Shown piece after piece: positions 1-9,058 of a stretch of DNA of 64,000 bases. The notes below the pieces were generated by a model. It was not told the DNA's origin. It saw nothing but the letters and a program-made list of their open reading frames with translations, and searched no databases. Each line of letters opens with the position of its first letter. Positions within the stretch are counted from its first letter, which is position 1. The DNA comes from Ancylobacter sonchi (lineage in GTDB: Bacteria; Pseudomonadota; Alphaproteobacteria; Rhizobiales; Xanthobacteraceae), in assembly GCF_018390695.1 (NCBI RefSeq), contig NZ_JAHBGF010000020.1, positions 124,001 to 188,000 on the forward strand. The letters run 5' to 3'. A program made the translations under genes and the position numbers.

Positions 1-1
1 C

Positions 2-94
2 AATGTCAGCGGCTGGGGCACGCTCACCGGCGCGTGGAATTCCGGCGAGATCGCCGCCGAGCGCGCCATCCGCCTCACGGGCGGGCCGTCGTGA
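2..94 (+). CDS. C-terminal end of a flavin amine oxidase-like protein (partial)
   Basis: Only the last 30 codons are inside the window; the frame runs in from the left edge and stops with TGA at 92-94. The residues read GWGTLTGAWNSGEIAAERA, which resembles the C-terminal FAD-binding segment of flavin-dependent amine oxidases, where a short loop places a Trp/Gly-rich strand against the flavin and is followed by a helix with a SGExAA pattern. The family call rests on this short match alone. It has no visible partner gene, since the next gene, pheT, lies on the other strand and converges on it. Confidence 0.45.
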   Translation, partial: NVSGWGTLTGAWNSGEIAAERAIRLTGGPS

Positions 95-141
95 GCGCGG
101 TCTGACGGCTGAGGTTCGGCGGCAGAGAGCTTGGTCCGCTC

Positions 142-375
142 CCTCTCCCCGCATGGAACTCGGCTAGGGCTGAGTTCTGCGCCTCACAAAGTCAGCGCCG
201 GATACATCCGATGCCCGACGGAGAGGGCTGGGGTGAGGGGGCTTCTTCGGGTCCGCAATCGCGCAACCCCTCACCGAGCCGCTGCGCGGGCCACCTCTCC
301 ATCGAAGCCGGATATTCCCGGTTTCGATCGTGCCGGAACTGCACTCGGCAACAGCCGAGTGCAGGCGGGGAGAGG
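142..375. repeat. interspersed palindromic repeat element
   Basis: The 300 bases between the first gene and pheT contain no credible gene. They are bounded by an 11-bp perfect inverted repeat (cctctccccgc at 142-152, gcggggagagg at 365-375), with further internal inverted repeats such as ggtgagggg near 232 and cccctcacc near 268. The make-up resembles the non-coding palindromic repeats common in Hyphomicrobiales chromosomes. It may also act as a folded 3' region between the two convergent genes. Family membership was not checked. Confidence 0.45.
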
Positions 376-394
376 ATGACAAGGCCATCCGACC

Positions 395-2800
395 TCAGCC
401 CCGCAGGCTGGCGCCGGTCTTCTTGGTCACGTCGGCGACGATCTTGCCCGCCACCGCCTCGATCTCGGCGTCGGTAAGCGTCTTCTCGCGCGGCTGCAGC
501 GTGACGGAGAGCGCCACCGACTTCTTGTCGGCGTCGATGCCGGCGCCCTCATAGACGTCGAACACGTTCACCGCGACGATCAGCTTGCGGTCGACGCCGG
601 CCACCGCCTTGACGATGTCGCCGGCCGCCACGGAACGCGCCACCACGAAGGCGAAGTCGCGCTCCACCGGCTGGAAGGCCGAGAGGTCGAGCAGCGGCTT
701 CACCCGCGTCGCCTTGGCCTTCGGCTCGGGGATCTTGTCGAGCACGATCTCGAAGCCGACCAGCGGCCCCTCGACGTCGAGCGCCTCCAAGAGCGCCGGG
801 TGCAGCTCGCCGAAATGCCCGATCACATTGGCGCCGAGCCGGAAGCTGCCGGAGCGGCCGGGGTGGAACCAGGACGGCGCATCGGTCGAAATCTGCAGAT
901 TGGCGACCGGGGCGCCGCAGGCGGCGAGCACGGCGAGCGCATCGGCCTTGGCGTCGAAGGCGTCGACCGGCGCGGCTTTCGCCGACCAGTGGCGGCCGGC
1001 GCCGGCGGGCTTGGCGAAGGCGCGGCGGATGCCGGTGGCGCAGATGAACTGGTCCTGCGGCCGGTCGCCCTTGAACACCTGCCCGACCTCGAACAGCGCG
1101 ACGTCGCCCAGGCCACGGTCGGCATTGGCCTGGCCCGAGCGGATCAGGCCCGGCAACAGGCTGGGGCGCATGTCGGAGAGGTCGGAGGCGATCGGGTTGG
1201 CGAGCGCCAGCGCCTCGCTGCCGCCGCCGAACAGCTCGGCCGAGGCCTTGGGCACGAAGGACCAGGTGACCGCCTCGACGAGGCCGCGCGTGGCCAGCGT
1301 GCGCTTGGCCTTGCGGGTGCGGATCTGCAACGTGGTCAGCACCGGCTTGCGGGCGGTCTCGTCGCGCGGGAACGGCGTGGCCGGCACGCGGTCGAGGCCG
1401 ATGATGCGCACCACCTCCTCGACGAGGTCGGCCTTGCCCTCGATGTCGCCGCGCCAGGACGGCGGCACGACGTCGACGGTGCCGCTGGTGCCCGAGACCT
1501 TGAAGCCGAGCTTGTGCAGCACGCCGATCTGCTCGGCATCGTCGGCGACGAGGCCGGCGAGCTTCTCGGTCAGCGACAGCGGGAAGGCGATCGTCCGCGT
1601 GGTGTCGGGGATCGCGCCGGCCAGCACCACCTCGGAGGGCTCGCCGCCGCAGAAGTCGAGGATCAGCTTGGTCGCCAGCTCCAGCCCGGGCACGGTGAAG
1701 GCCGGGTCGATGCCGCGCTCGAAGCGGAAGCGGGCGTCGGAGTTCAGCCCCAGCTTGCGGCCGGTCTGGGCGATGTTGATCGGCTCCCACAGCGCCGATT
1801 CCACCAGCACGTCGGTGGTCGCCTCGTCGCAGCCGCTCTCCTCGCCGCCCATCACGCCGGCGAGCGATTCCACGGCCTTATCGTCGGCGATCACGCACAT
1901 GGAAGCGTCGAGCGTGTAGGTCTTGCCGTCGAGCGCCAGCAGCGTCTCACCGGCCGTGGCGCGGCGCACCACCAGGTCGCCATGCACCTTCCTGGCGTCG
2001 AACACGTGCAGCGGCCGGTTCTGGTCGAAGGTGATGAGGTTGGTGACGTCGACCAGCGCGTTGATCGGGCGCAGGCCGATGGCGCGCAGCTTGGCCTGCA
2101 CCCAGTCGGGAGACGGGCCGTTCTTCACCCCGCGAATGAGGCGCAGCGCGAAAGCGGGGCAGGGCGCGTCGTCAGCGATCGTCACCTTCACCGGGCAGGG
2201 GAAGGCGCCCGGCACCGGCACGATCGCGTCCTCGATGAGCGTGCCGATCCCGGCGGCGGCGAGGTCGCGGGCGAGGCCGTGAATGCCGAGCCCGTCGGCG
2301 CGGTTCGGCGTCACGGCGATCTCGACCACCGGGTCGTCGAGGCCGATCCAGTCGACGTAAGTTGCGCCCACGGGGGCGTCCGCCGGCAGGTCGATGATGC
2401 CGTCATGGTCCTCGGAGAGCTGCAGCTCGGCGGCCGAGCACAGCATGCCGCGGCTCTCGACGCCGCGGATCGAACCGATGCCGAGCGTGATGTCCTTGCC
2501 GGGGATGTAGGTGCCGGGCGGCGAGAACACGCTCTTCATGCCGGTGCGGGCATTGGGCGCGCCGCACACCACCTGCACGGGCTCGCCGGTGCCGGTATCG
2601 ACCATGCAGACCCGCAGCTTGTCGGCGTTGGGATGCTTCTCGGCCGAGATCACATAGGCGATGGTGAAGCCCTTGAGCTTGCCCGCCTTGTCCTCGACGC
2701 CCTCGACCTCGAAGCCGATGCGATTGAGGGCGCCGGTGACGTCGTCCAGCGTGTAGCTGCCGGAAAGGTGCTCGCGCAGCCAGGAGAGGGTGAATTTCAT
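395..2800 (-). CDS. pheT: phenylalanine--tRNA ligase beta subunit
   Basis: This is the beta subunit of the heterotetrameric cytoplasmic PheRS, which joins phenylalanine to tRNA-Phe in an ATP-dependent reaction. At 801 residues it has the normal bacterial length. In order it shows the N-terminal EMAP/OB-type tRNA-binding domain (about residues 40-150), the B3/B4 editing region, B5, a catalytic-like core, and a C-terminal anticodon-binding FDX-ACB domain ending near the stop. The N-terminus MKFTLSWLREHL is typical. It lies 21 bp downstream of pheS on the same strand, so the two are very probably one transcript, giving coordinated alpha2beta2 synthesis. No lesion is visible. Confidence 0.97.
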   Translation of the reverse strand: MKFTLSWLREHLSGSYTLDDVTGALNRIGFEVEGVEDKAGKLKGFTIAYVISAEKHPNADKLRVCMVDTGTGEPVQVVCGAPNARTGMKSVFSPPGTYIPGKDITLGIGSIRGVESRGMLCSAAELQLSEDHDGIIDLPADAPVGATYVDWIGLDDPVVEIAVTPNRADGLGIHGLARDLAAAGIGTLIEDAIVPVPGAFPCPVKVTIADDAPCPAFALRLIRGVKNGPSPDWVQAKLRAIGLRPINALVDVTNLITFDQNRPLHVFDARKVHGDLVVRRATAGETLLALDGKTYTLDASMCVIADDKAVESLAGVMGGEESGCDEATTDVLVESALWEPINIAQTGRKLGLNSDARFRFERGIDPAFTVPGLELATKLILDFCGGEPSEVVLAGAIPDTTRTIAFPLSLTEKLAGLVADDAEQIGVLHKLGFKVSGTSGTVDVVPPSWRGDIEGKADLVEEVVRIIGLDRVPATPFPRDETARKPVLTTLQIRTRKAKRTLATRGLVEAVTWSFVPKASAELFGGGSEALALANPIASDLSDMRPSLLPGLIRSGQANADRGLGDVALFEVGQVFKGDRPQDQFICATGIRRAFAKPAGAGRHWSAKAAPVDAFDAKADALAVLAACGAPVANLQISTDAPSWFHPGRSGSFRLGANVIGHFGELHPALLEALDVEGPLVGFEIVLDKIPEPKAKATRVKPLLDLSAFQPVERDFAFVVARSVAAGDIVKAVAGVDRKLIVAVNVFDVYEGAGIDADKKSVALSVTLQPREKTLTDAEIEAVAGKIVADVTKKTGASLRG

Positions 2801-2821
2801 TTTATCTGTTCCTCTCCGGGC

Positions 2822-3922
2822 TCAGTTCGACAGGCCGCCGGCCAGCGTCGGGAAGTCGAGCGGGCGGAAGCCGTAATGCTGGAGCCAGCGCACATCCGCC
2901 TCGAAGAAGGCGCGCAGGTCCGGCATGCCGTATTTCAGCATGGCGATGCGGTCGATCCCCATGCCCCAGGCGAAGCCCTGATACTCGTCCGGGTCGAGGC
3001 CGCAATTGCGGATGACGTTCGGGTGCACCATGCCGCAGCCGAGGATCTCCAGCCAGTCATTGCCCTCGCCGAAGCGGATCTCGCCGGGGCGCGAGCGGTC
3101 GCACTGGATGTCGACCTCCATCGACGGCTCGGTGAACGGGAAGAAGGACGGGCGGAACCGCATCGTCACGTTTTCCACCTCGAAGAACGCCTTGCAGAAT
3201 TCCTGCAGGATCCACTTCAGGTGGCCGAGATGCGAGCCCTTGTCGATGACGAGGCCTTCCACCTGGTGGAACATCGGCGTGTGGGTCTGGTCACTGTCCG
3301 AGCGATAGGTGCGGCCGGGGCAGATGACGCGGATCGGCGGCTTGTTCGCCAGCATGGTGCGCACCTGCACCGGCGAGGTGTGGGTGCGCAGCACCAGGCG
3401 CGAGCCGTCTTCCTTGGTCGGCAGGTAGAAGGTGTCGTGCATCTCGCGCGCCGGATGCCCCTCGGGGAAGTTCAGCGCGGTGAAATTGTGGAAGTCGTCC
3501 TCGATGTCCGGCCCCTCGGCCACCGCGAAGCCCATATCGGCGAAGATGGCGGTGAGCTCGTCGATCACCTGGCTGATCGGGTGGACGCGGCCTAGCTCGG
3601 CCGGCGCCTCGCGCACCGGCAGGGTGACGTCGAGACGCTCGGTCTCCAGCCGCTTCTCCAGCGCGGCGGCCTTCAGCGCGGTGCGGCGCTCGGCGAGCGC
3701 GGCGTTGAGGCGGTCGCGCAGGCCGTTAATGGCGGGGCCGGCGGTCTTGCGCTCCTCCGGGCTCATGCCGCCGAGGCTCTTGAGCAGTTCGGACACCGAG
3801 CCCTTCTTGCCGAGCGCGGCAACGCGCAGGGCTTCGAGGGCGGCCTCGTCGGCGGCGGCGGCGACGCCGGCATTCAGCTCGGCTTCGAGCGCGGCGAGAT
3901 CGGGCAAGGTGGCGACGGACAT
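2822..3922 (-). CDS. pheS: phenylalanine--tRNA ligase alpha subunit
   Basis: This is the catalytic alpha subunit of PheRS, a class II aminoacyl-tRNA synthetase. The product is 366 residues. An N-terminal coiled-coil tRNA-binding segment occupies about residues 1-100, followed by the class II core with [21 protein letters not shown] (motif 1/2 region) and the C-terminal motif 3 stretch ending [10 protein letters not shown]. The order rpmI-rplT-pheS-pheT seen here is widely conserved in bacteria. A gap of about 200 bp with a hairpin separates it from rplT, so it probably has its own promoter in that gap. Confidence 0.97.
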   Translation of the reverse strand: MSVATLPDLAALEAELNAGVAAAADEAALEALRVAALGKKGSVSELLKSLGGMSPEERKTAGPAINGLRDRLNAALAERRTALKAAALEKRLETERLDVTLPVREAPAELGRVHPISQVIDELTAIFADMGFAVAEGPDIEDDFHNFTALNFPEGHPAREMHDTFYLPTKEDGSRLVLRTHTSPVQVRTMLANKPPIRVICPGRTYRSDSDQTHTPMFHQVEGLVIDKGSHLGHLKWILQEFCKAFFEVENVTMRFRPSFFPFTEPSMEVDIQCDRSRPGEIRFGEGNDWLEILGCGMVHPNVIRNCGLDPDEYQGFAWGMGIDRIAMLKYGMPDLRAFFEADVRWLQHYGFRPLDFPTLAGGLSN

Positions 3923-4046
3923 GAAGTTTCCTCGGCGGTTCCTCGGAGGGAGCGGACGCGGCGCTTATAGCGAGGCGGAAGGCGGGCGCAAAGCGGCGGG
4001 CGGGGGAAGGCGGGGCCGCCGGCTATGCGGGCAGGCGCAGGAACGC

Positions 4047-4079
4047 GAAGAGCCCCGGCGCGGACGCGCGGGGCTCTTC
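4047..4079 (-). terminator. hairpin terminator after rplT
   Basis: An 11-bp perfect stem (gaagagccccg at 4047-4057, cggggctcttc at 4069-4079) with an 11-nt loop lies 44 bp beyond the rplT stop. The T-tract is weak on both strands, so termination efficiency is uncertain. Its position suits the end of the rpmI-rplT transcript before pheS. Confidence 0.6.
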
Positions 4080-4122
4080 TCATTTTCGGTCCCGGCAGAT
4101 GCGGGGAGGTCAGGCGGCCAGA

Positions 4123-4491
4123 TCAGGCGGCCTTGGGCTCCAGAGCGGCCTTGGCCTGCTCCACCAGCGCCTTGAACGCCTCGGGCTCATGGATGGCGAT
4201 ATCCGAGAGCACCTTGCGGTCGACCTCGATCCCGGCCTTGCCGAGACCGTCGATAAATCGGCCATAGGTGAAGCCGAGCTCGCGGGTCGCAGCGTTGATG
4301 CGCTGGATCCACAGGGCGCGGAAATTGCGCTTCTTCACCTTGCGGTCGCGATAGGCGTACTGCTGCGCCTTCTCGACGGCCTGCTTGGCGACTCGGATGG
4401 TATTCTTGCGGCGGCCGAAATAACCCTTCGCAGCCTTCAGCACCTTCTTGTGCTTGGCGTGGGAGGTTACGCCGCGCTTGACACGGGCCAT
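4123..4491 (-). CDS. rplT: 50S ribosomal protein L20
   Basis: L20 is a 23S rRNA-binding protein needed early in assembly of the 50S subunit, and in many bacteria it autoregulates its operon. The 122-residue product begins [19 protein letters not shown] and shows the diagnostic basic N-terminal helix and the [20 protein letters not shown] segment. It follows rpmI by 34 bp on the same strand. infC is not next to rpmI here, a separation I recall in other alphaproteobacteria. Confidence 0.98.
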   Translation of the reverse strand: MARVKRGVTSHAKHKKVLKAAKGYFGRRKNTIRVAKQAVEKAQQYAYRDRKVKKRNFRALWIQRINAATRELGFTYGRFIDGLGKAGIEVDRKVLSDIAIHEPEAFKALVEQAKAALEPKAA

Positions 4492-4525
4492 GGGAAATTC
4501 TCCTGGTACGGGCTAAGGGCTGGCG

Positions 4526-4726
4526 TCAGCCGTTGGGCAGAAAATACTTGCGGACGACCACCGCATCCGGCTCCGCCATGACGGAGGTGCCGCGCTGGTT
4601 CCGGATCTGCTTGTTGGTGCGCTTGATCATGCCATGGCGCTTGTTCGCCTGGGCCATGATCACCTTGCCGGTGCCGGAGAGCTTGAAGCGCTTCTTCGCT
4701 CCGGACTTGGTCTTCATCTTGGGCAT
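4526..4726 (-). CDS. rpmI: 50S ribosomal protein L35
   Basis: L35 is a small, highly basic 50S subunit protein. The 66-residue product begins [20 protein letters not shown], the family signature, and continues with the [17 protein letters not shown] segment. It is the first gene of the rpmI-rplT unit. The 250 bp upstream, towards the SH3-domain gene, contain no gene and presumably hold the operon promoter. Confidence 0.98.
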   Translation of the reverse strand: MPKMKTKSGAKKRFKLSGTGKVIMAQANKRHGMIKRTNKQIRNQRGTSVMAEPDAVVVRKYFLPNG

Positions 4727-4979
4727 TTGGCTCGGTCTCCGCGGCCAGTTGCTCGCCTTGCGGCGTGCGCGGCCATATTGTTGGTGTTGAGCAGAAGAAC
4801 CGCCGCGGCAGCCCTGATTGGCCGGGCGGTTCGATAAGGCCGCACCCCATACAGGAGCAGGCCGGTCATTTCAAGAGCCGTCAGGCGGCAAACCGGCACG
4901 GGCGTGGGAATTCGCCCGTGCCATCGCATGCGGAACGGCTGGCCAGATGGCTGGCCATGTCTCTGTCAGCCGTGCTCGG

Positions 4980-5870
4980 TCAGCACTGGCCCTTCTGCAT
5001 CTGCACGCGCGGGCAGCCATCGTCGCTGCGCTGCGGGCCGGGGCGCTCGCCCATCTGCTGCGGCGGTCCCGGCGGGCGTCCCTGTTGCGGCGGGGGGCCG
5101 GAAGGCTGGGCCTGCTGCGGCGGGCGTCCCTGCTGCGGCGGAGGTCCGCCATTGCCGCCATTGCCGCGCGGCGGTTGTCCGCCACCGTTCCAGCCGCCCT
5201 GCGGCGGTTGTCCGCCGCCATTCCAACCACCCTGCGGCGGCTGCCCGCCGCCGTTCCAGTTGCCGCGCGGGGGCTGCCCGCCACCGTTCCAGCCGCCTCC
5301 CTGGGGCGGACCGCCATTCCAGCCGCCACCGCCGCCGCCATAGCCGCCACCGCCATAGCCGCCCCGCGGCGGAGGCGGGCCGTTGTTCCAGCCGCCACCG
5401 CCGCCACCCCAGCCGCCACCTCCCGGAGGCGGGCCGCCATACCAGCCACCACCCGGGGGCGGCGGAGGACGCCGGCCGGGGGGCGAGCCCCAGCGGTAGC
5501 GATCGCCATACCAGGGGCGGTCGCGGTAGTAGCGGCCCCAGTAATTGTCGACGCTGAAGCCGATGATCGGCACGCCGATCATCGGGGCATAGCTGGGAAA
5601 TTCCACGCGTCGGCCGCGATAATCATATTCGAGATAGGCGGCGGCGACCCAGCCGCGATAGCCGCGCCAGTCGACATCGCACCAGCTATAGGTGTCGAGG
5701 CAGCCGAAAATGGAGAGCGGCGTCCCGGCGCCGAGCACCACGACCGCCGGATAGTCGGTGCCCGGCCCGGCGCGCAGGTTCACATTGGTGGTGACGAAGC
5801 CGCCCGTTTGCGCGGAGGCCACGCCGGTGAGGGCGATGAGGCCACCCAACGCGGCCAGAAGACGTTTCAT
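4980..5870 (-). CDS. secreted SH3-domain protein with Gly/Pro-rich repeat tail
   Basis: The start chosen is the ATG at 5870 because it opens a signal peptide (MKRLLAALGGLIALTGVASA, cleavage after ASA) and has a GGAG element upstream; a longer in-frame reading lacks both. After cleavage comes a bacterial SH3-type domain (about residues 23-90, VNLRAGPGTDYPAVVVLGAG) and then about 180 residues of low-complexity Gly/Pro/Trp/Asn sequence with a repeated GGGWNGGGQPP-type unit. SH3 domains of this kind are found in periplasmic and cell-wall-associated proteins. The precise role is not known. It stands alone, and the DNA repeats under the tail make length variation likely. Confidence 0.75.
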   Translation of the reverse strand: MKRLLAALGGLIALTGVASAQTGGFVTTNVNLRAGPGTDYPAVVVLGAGTPLSIFGCLDTYSWCDVDWRGYRGWVAAAYLEYDYRGRRVEFPSYAPMIGVPIIGFSVDNYWGRYYRDRPWYGDRYRWGSPPGRRPPPPPGGGWYGGPPPGGGGWGGGGGGWNNGPPPPRGGYGGGGYGGGGGGWNGGPPQGGGWNGGGQPPRGNWNGGGQPPQGGWNGGGQPPQGGWNGGGQPPRGNGGNGGPPPQQGRPPQQAQPSGPPPQQGRPPGPPQQMGERPGPQRSDDGCPRVQMQKGQC

Positions 5871-6108
5871 GCGTATTCTCCAGAACGTTGCAACATGTCC
5901 GCAACGCCGACCCAGGGTAAAATGGATTACCTTCGTGAGGCGGAATCGTGATGACACGGTGTCGGCGCGGCGTCGACTGCGGATTCCCACCGTAGCGTCA
6001 CGTTGATCGCCGGCCGCGAAGCGGACAGGATGCGGCCTCCGCTGTTCCTCGTCCGTCCTGCGGCGGTCGTCGGACGTCTTTTCCGCTGCCTCTCACCGGA
6101 TCGTCTTC

Positions 6109-6915
6109 ATGTCGTTCGGCAATCTGCTCGAAGCCTTCCTGCTCGGCCTTCTCGAAGGCTTCACCGAATTCCTCCCCGTCTCCTCCACCGGCCACATCCT
6201 GCTCGCCGGTCATTTCCTCGGCTTCGAGAGCCAGGGCAAGGTCTTCGAGGTGCTGATCCAGCTCGGCGCCATCCTCGCCATCGTGGTCGCCTACTTCCAG
6301 CGTTTCTGGCAGGTGCTGGTTACGCTGCCGTCGAGCCCGCGCTCGCGCAATTTCGTGCTCGGCATCCTCGTCGCCTTCCTGCCGGCGGCGGTGATTGGCG
6401 CCTTCGCGCATGGCTTCATCAAGCAGGTGCTGTTCGAATCGCCGGCGTTGATCTGCGTGATGCTGATTCTCGGCGGCATCGTGCTGTTGTGGGTGGACAC
6501 GCTGAAGATCCGCCCGCGCTACACCGATCCCATGGCGCTGCCACCGCTGCTGACGCTGAAGGTCGGCTTCATCCAGTGCCTCGCCATGATCCCGGGGGTG
6601 TCGCGCTCCGGCTCGACCATCGTCGGCGGGCTGCTGCTCGGGGTGAGCAAGCCGGCGGCGGCGGAGTTCTCCTTCTTCCTCGCCTTGCCGACCATGGCGG
6701 GCGCCTTCGCCTACGACCTCTACAAGAACCGCGACGCCCTCTCGATGGATGACGGCATCCTCATCGTCGTCGGCTTCCTCGCCGCCTTTATCGCGGCGCT
6801 GGCGGTGGTGCGCACGCTGATCGGCTTTGTTTCCCGGCACGGCTTCACGCCGTTCGGCTGGTGGCGCATCGCGGTGGGCGGCGTCGGGCTGATCGCGCTG
6901 GCGCTGGTGGGCTGA
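6109..6915 (+). CDS. uppP: undecaprenyl-diphosphatase
   Basis: This integral membrane phosphatase converts undecaprenyl diphosphate to undecaprenyl phosphate, recycling the lipid carrier for peptidoglycan and other surface polymers; overproduction gives bacitracin resistance. The 268-residue product has the BacA/UppP motifs [14 protein letters not shown] (residues 16-29) and PGVSRSGST, with about seven or eight hydrophobic segments. The length is normal. It is convergent with the NDUFA9-like gene across a strong shared hairpin, a neighbour pair that I recall recurring in related alphaproteobacteria. Confidence 0.96.
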   Translation: MSFGNLLEAFLLGLLEGFTEFLPVSSTGHILLAGHFLGFESQGKVFEVLIQLGAILAIVVAYFQRFWQVLVTLPSSPRSRNFVLGILVAFLPAAVIGAFAHGFIKQVLFESPALICVMLILGGIVLLWVDTLKIRPRYTDPMALPPLLTLKVGFIQCLAMIPGVSRSGSTIVGGLLLGVSKPAAAEFSFFLALPTMAGAFAYDLYKNRDALSMDDGILIVVGFLAAFIAALAVVRTLIGFVSRHGFTPFGWWRIAVGGVGLIALALVG

Positions 6916-6943
6916 GCCGCGCCTACAAAGGCCGCTCGAACGA

Positions 6944-6979
6944 AAAAGGCCGCCGGGGATCGCTCTCCGGCGGCCTTTT
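6944..6979. terminator. bidirectional rho-independent terminator
   Basis: A 13-bp perfect stem, including A/T ends (aaaaggccgccgg at 6944-6956, ccggcggcctttt at 6967-6979) with a 10-nt loop, sits between the convergent uppP and NDUFA9-like genes. A- and T-runs on opposite sides let it work in both directions. Confidence 0.9.
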
Positions 6980-6997
6980 GATTGGATGGGAGCCGGC

Positions 6998-8023
6998 TCA
7001 GGCGACGAGGCGGGTGAACTGGCCGGCCTTGCGGTAGCGCCAGAGATAGCCCGGCAGCACGGCGCCGAGCGCGGTCGGATGGATGCCGAGGCCCTCGAGG
7101 GTGCGGCCCTCGGCGATCGCCTGGGCGGAGACGACATTGTCATGCGCCAGCAGCTTCACCTGGTCGCGGGTGAGCAGCGGGTTGGGCAGCAGCTCCAGCA
7201 GCCGCGCCTGCAGCGAGGCGATGGCGAAGGGCAGCGGCACCAGCAGGCGCTTGCGGTCGATCTCCTTCAGCATGATCTCCATGAGCTGCTTGAAGGTGAG
7301 GATCTCCGGCCCGCCGAGTTCATAGACCGTGCCGGGCTTGGCGATCTCGTCCACCGCCTTGGCCACCGCGCTGGCGACGTCGCCGACGAAGACCGGCTGG
7401 AAGCGGGTGGTGCCGCCGCCGATCAGCGGCAGCGCCGGGGCGAGGCGCGACATGGCGGCGAATCGGTTGAAGAAATTGTCTTCCGGGCCGAACACGATGG
7501 AGGGGCGGAAGATCACCGCCTCCGGCACCGCCTCGCGGGCGGCGCTCTCGCCGGCTGCCTTGGTGCGGGCATAGGAGGAGGCGGAGTTCGGATCGGCGCC
7601 GATTGCCGACACGTGGATCAGCCGCGCTCCGACCTCGCGGGCGGCCAGCGCCACCTGCTTGGCGCCGAAATTATGCACCGCCTCGAAGCTCTGCCGGCCG
7701 CCCTCATGCAGCACGCCGACGAGGTTGATCACCACCTCCGCGCCCTCGGCGGCGCGCAGCACCGAGGCCGGGTAGCGCAGATTGGCCTGTACCGGGTTGA
7801 TCTGCCCGACGGCGCCGAGCGGCTGGAGATGGCCGGCGAGGTCCGGGCGGCGCACCGCGACGCGCACCCGCCAGCCCATGCGGGCGAGGGAGCGCACCAC
7901 ATGGCGGCCGATGAAGCCCGAGCCGCCATAGACGGTGACGAGGCGCTCCATGGGGGCGGAACGCGCCTCCAGTTCCGCTTCGTCGGGAAGCGGCATCTCG
8001 TCGGAGGTGGCGGCGTCGACCAT
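6998..8023 (-). CDS. complex I NDUFA9-family NAD(P)-binding protein
   Basis: This is an atypical short-chain dehydrogenase/epimerase-fold protein. The Rossmann motif VYGGSGFIGRHVVRSL is at about residues 31-45 and is followed by a VINLVGVL segment and a YxxxK-like SYARTKAAGE active-site region. Homologues are the NDUFA9 subunit family of respiratory complex I in alphaproteobacteria, where a bound nucleotide is structural. The start at 8023 has a good GGGAGA upstream. The last 50 residues match the C-terminal helical part of the family. Function by family only; catalytic activity is uncertain. Confidence 0.85.
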   Translation of the reverse strand: MVDAATSDEMPLPDEAELEARSAPMERLVTVYGGSGFIGRHVVRSLARMGWRVRVAVRRPDLAGHLQPLGAVGQINPVQANLRYPASVLRAAEGAEVVINLVGVLHEGGRQSFEAVHNFGAKQVALAAREVGARLIHVSAIGADPNSASSYARTKAAGESAAREAVPEAVIFRPSIVFGPEDNFFNRFAAMSRLAPALPLIGGGTTRFQPVFVGDVASAVAKAVDEIAKPGTVYELGGPEILTFKQLMEIMLKEIDRKRLLVPLPFAIASLQARLLELLPNPLLTRDQVKLLAHDNVVSAQAIAEGRTLEGLGIHPTALGAVLPGYLWRYRKAGQFTRLVA

Positions 8024-8303
8024 GGTGCTCTCCCGGCCCGGATAATCCTGTATGCCAGACGATTAGCGCGCCGCTGCGCCAGCGTCCAGCGCCGAGCGGC
8101 CGACGCGGCGGCCTGTCGGCCTCATCGGTACCGCTCGTCCTCATCATACACCTCATCGGCCTGCCGCGGCGACGCGGCGAAGATCCGGCGAGGGGAGGGG
8201 CGGATGAAAAATTCCCCACAGGAGAAGCGAGAATGATGCGATTGCCTCGTTGACAAGCAGGAGGTCCCCCGACTATGTCTCGCCGCCGTGCCGCAAGGCA
8301 TGT

Positions 8304-8388
8304 GCCCAGGTGGCGGAATTGGTAGACGCGCTGGTTTCAGGTACCAGTGGGTAACACCGTGGAGGTTCGAGTCCTCTCCTGGGCACCA
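8304..8388 (+). tRNA. tRNA-Leu (anticodon CAG)
   Basis: This is an 85-nt class II tRNA with a 7-bp acceptor stem (gcccagg/cctgggc), a D arm, an anticodon stem ctggt/accag with loop ttCAGgt (anticodon 8338-8340), a variable arm (tgggtaacaccg), a T arm ggttcgagtcc, and an encoded CCA. Its last 17 bases form part of the 18-bp attachment core of the element to the right. The gene is therefore interrupted only at its very 3' edge and is restored by the element's copy. Confidence 0.97.
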
Positions 8389-8389
8389 T
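8372..8389 (+). repeat. attL core (18-bp direct repeat)
   Basis: tcctctcctgggcaccat covers the last 17 bases of tRNA-Leu plus one base. The identical copy is attR at 28226-28243. Use of a tRNA 3' end as the attachment site is standard for P4-type integrases such as the one beside attR. Confidence 0.93.
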
Positions 8390-8415
8390 ATCCCATTGAT
8401 TTTATTGGGATTTTT
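8390..8415 (+). terminator. tRNA-Leu terminator supplied by the element
   Basis: Hairpin atccca (8390-8395) / tgggat (8406-8411) followed by a T-run to 8415, directly after the tRNA. It lies inside the element, just past the attL core. The element therefore replaces the native downstream sequence, which now sits beyond attR. Confidence 0.75.
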
Positions 8416-8506
8416 GTCGCTTTTAGCCATCCAATATGCAATTTGCCATAACGGCCCTTGGTGACGCCCCGCCGCACTGACGCGCGACGGGGCGTGGTGG
8501 CAGGGG

Positions 8507-9058
8507 CTACGCCGCTGCCGTGGTTGAAGGCCGCGCCCCAACGGGCGGCCGATCGAACATGACCACGAAGAGCTCGATATCCTTCAGCAGGGTGAGCCCC
8601 AGGGCCGATGCGGGGTGATACCGCAGGATCCGGCGGGCCTCCTTGAACAGCCACGGCTCTACGCGCCGTCGTTCGTCGCGTACCGAGACATAGCCGTTCT
8701 TGGCTTTGATCGCTTCGACGCCGTCGAAGTCTATTTCGCCATTCACTCGGTGCGCCGTCAGTATAGCCTCCCAGTACAGATCGCTCATCTGCTCACAAAG
8801 GGCACGATAGGCCTTCCGCTTCCGCATGAAGCGTTTGCCCAGTACAACCATGAGGCTCTCGCTCGGCGCGGGGTAGAACGACTCGCCCTGCTGGTAGGTG
8901 AGCAGTTCTATCTGCAGGAAGCCGGCCGCCTCGTACCAGGGCTTCCGCAGGTCCGCCATGGTGAGGAACTTCGGGAGCGGATCGCCCATCTTCTCGCAGA
9001 ACGCGACGAGCTCATCGTGGTCGGACTGCTGGGTGGGTGCGGGGACGTGCATGTTCAT
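8507..9058 (-). CDS. hypothetical protein of the element's left end
   Basis: This is a 183-residue acidic/basic mixed protein with no membrane segment or recognised motif. It begins MNMHVPAPTQQSDHDELVAF and ends in an Ala/Thr-rich tail. Its start overlaps the stop of the gene upstream by four bases (ATGA at 9055-9058), so the two are translationally coupled. It is the last gene of the minus-strand unit before attL. I do not recognise a family. Its place at the distal end of the element suggests an accessory rather than a structural role. Confidence 0.6.
   Translation of the reverse strand: MNMHVPAPTQQSDHDELVAFCEKMGDPLPKFLTMADLRKPWYEAAGFLQIELLTYQQGESFYPAPSESLMVVLGKRFMRKRKAYRALCEQMSDLYWEAILTAHRVNGEIDFDGVEAIKAKNGYVSVRDERRRVEPWLFKEARRILRYHPASALGLTLLKDIELFVVMFDRPPVGARPSTTAAA

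Noticed and set aside
800..3595. Very long plus-strand open frame of 931 codons across pheT and pheS
   Set aside because: It is the antisense of two clear synthetase genes. The composition is Arg/Gly/Ala/His-rich with no domain, as expected from high-GC third-position bias.
4818..5951. Plus-strand frame of 377 codons over the SH3 gene
   Set aside because: It reads low-complexity Ala/Arg antisense to the signal-peptide protein. The minus-strand gene has a clear signal peptide and SH3 domain.
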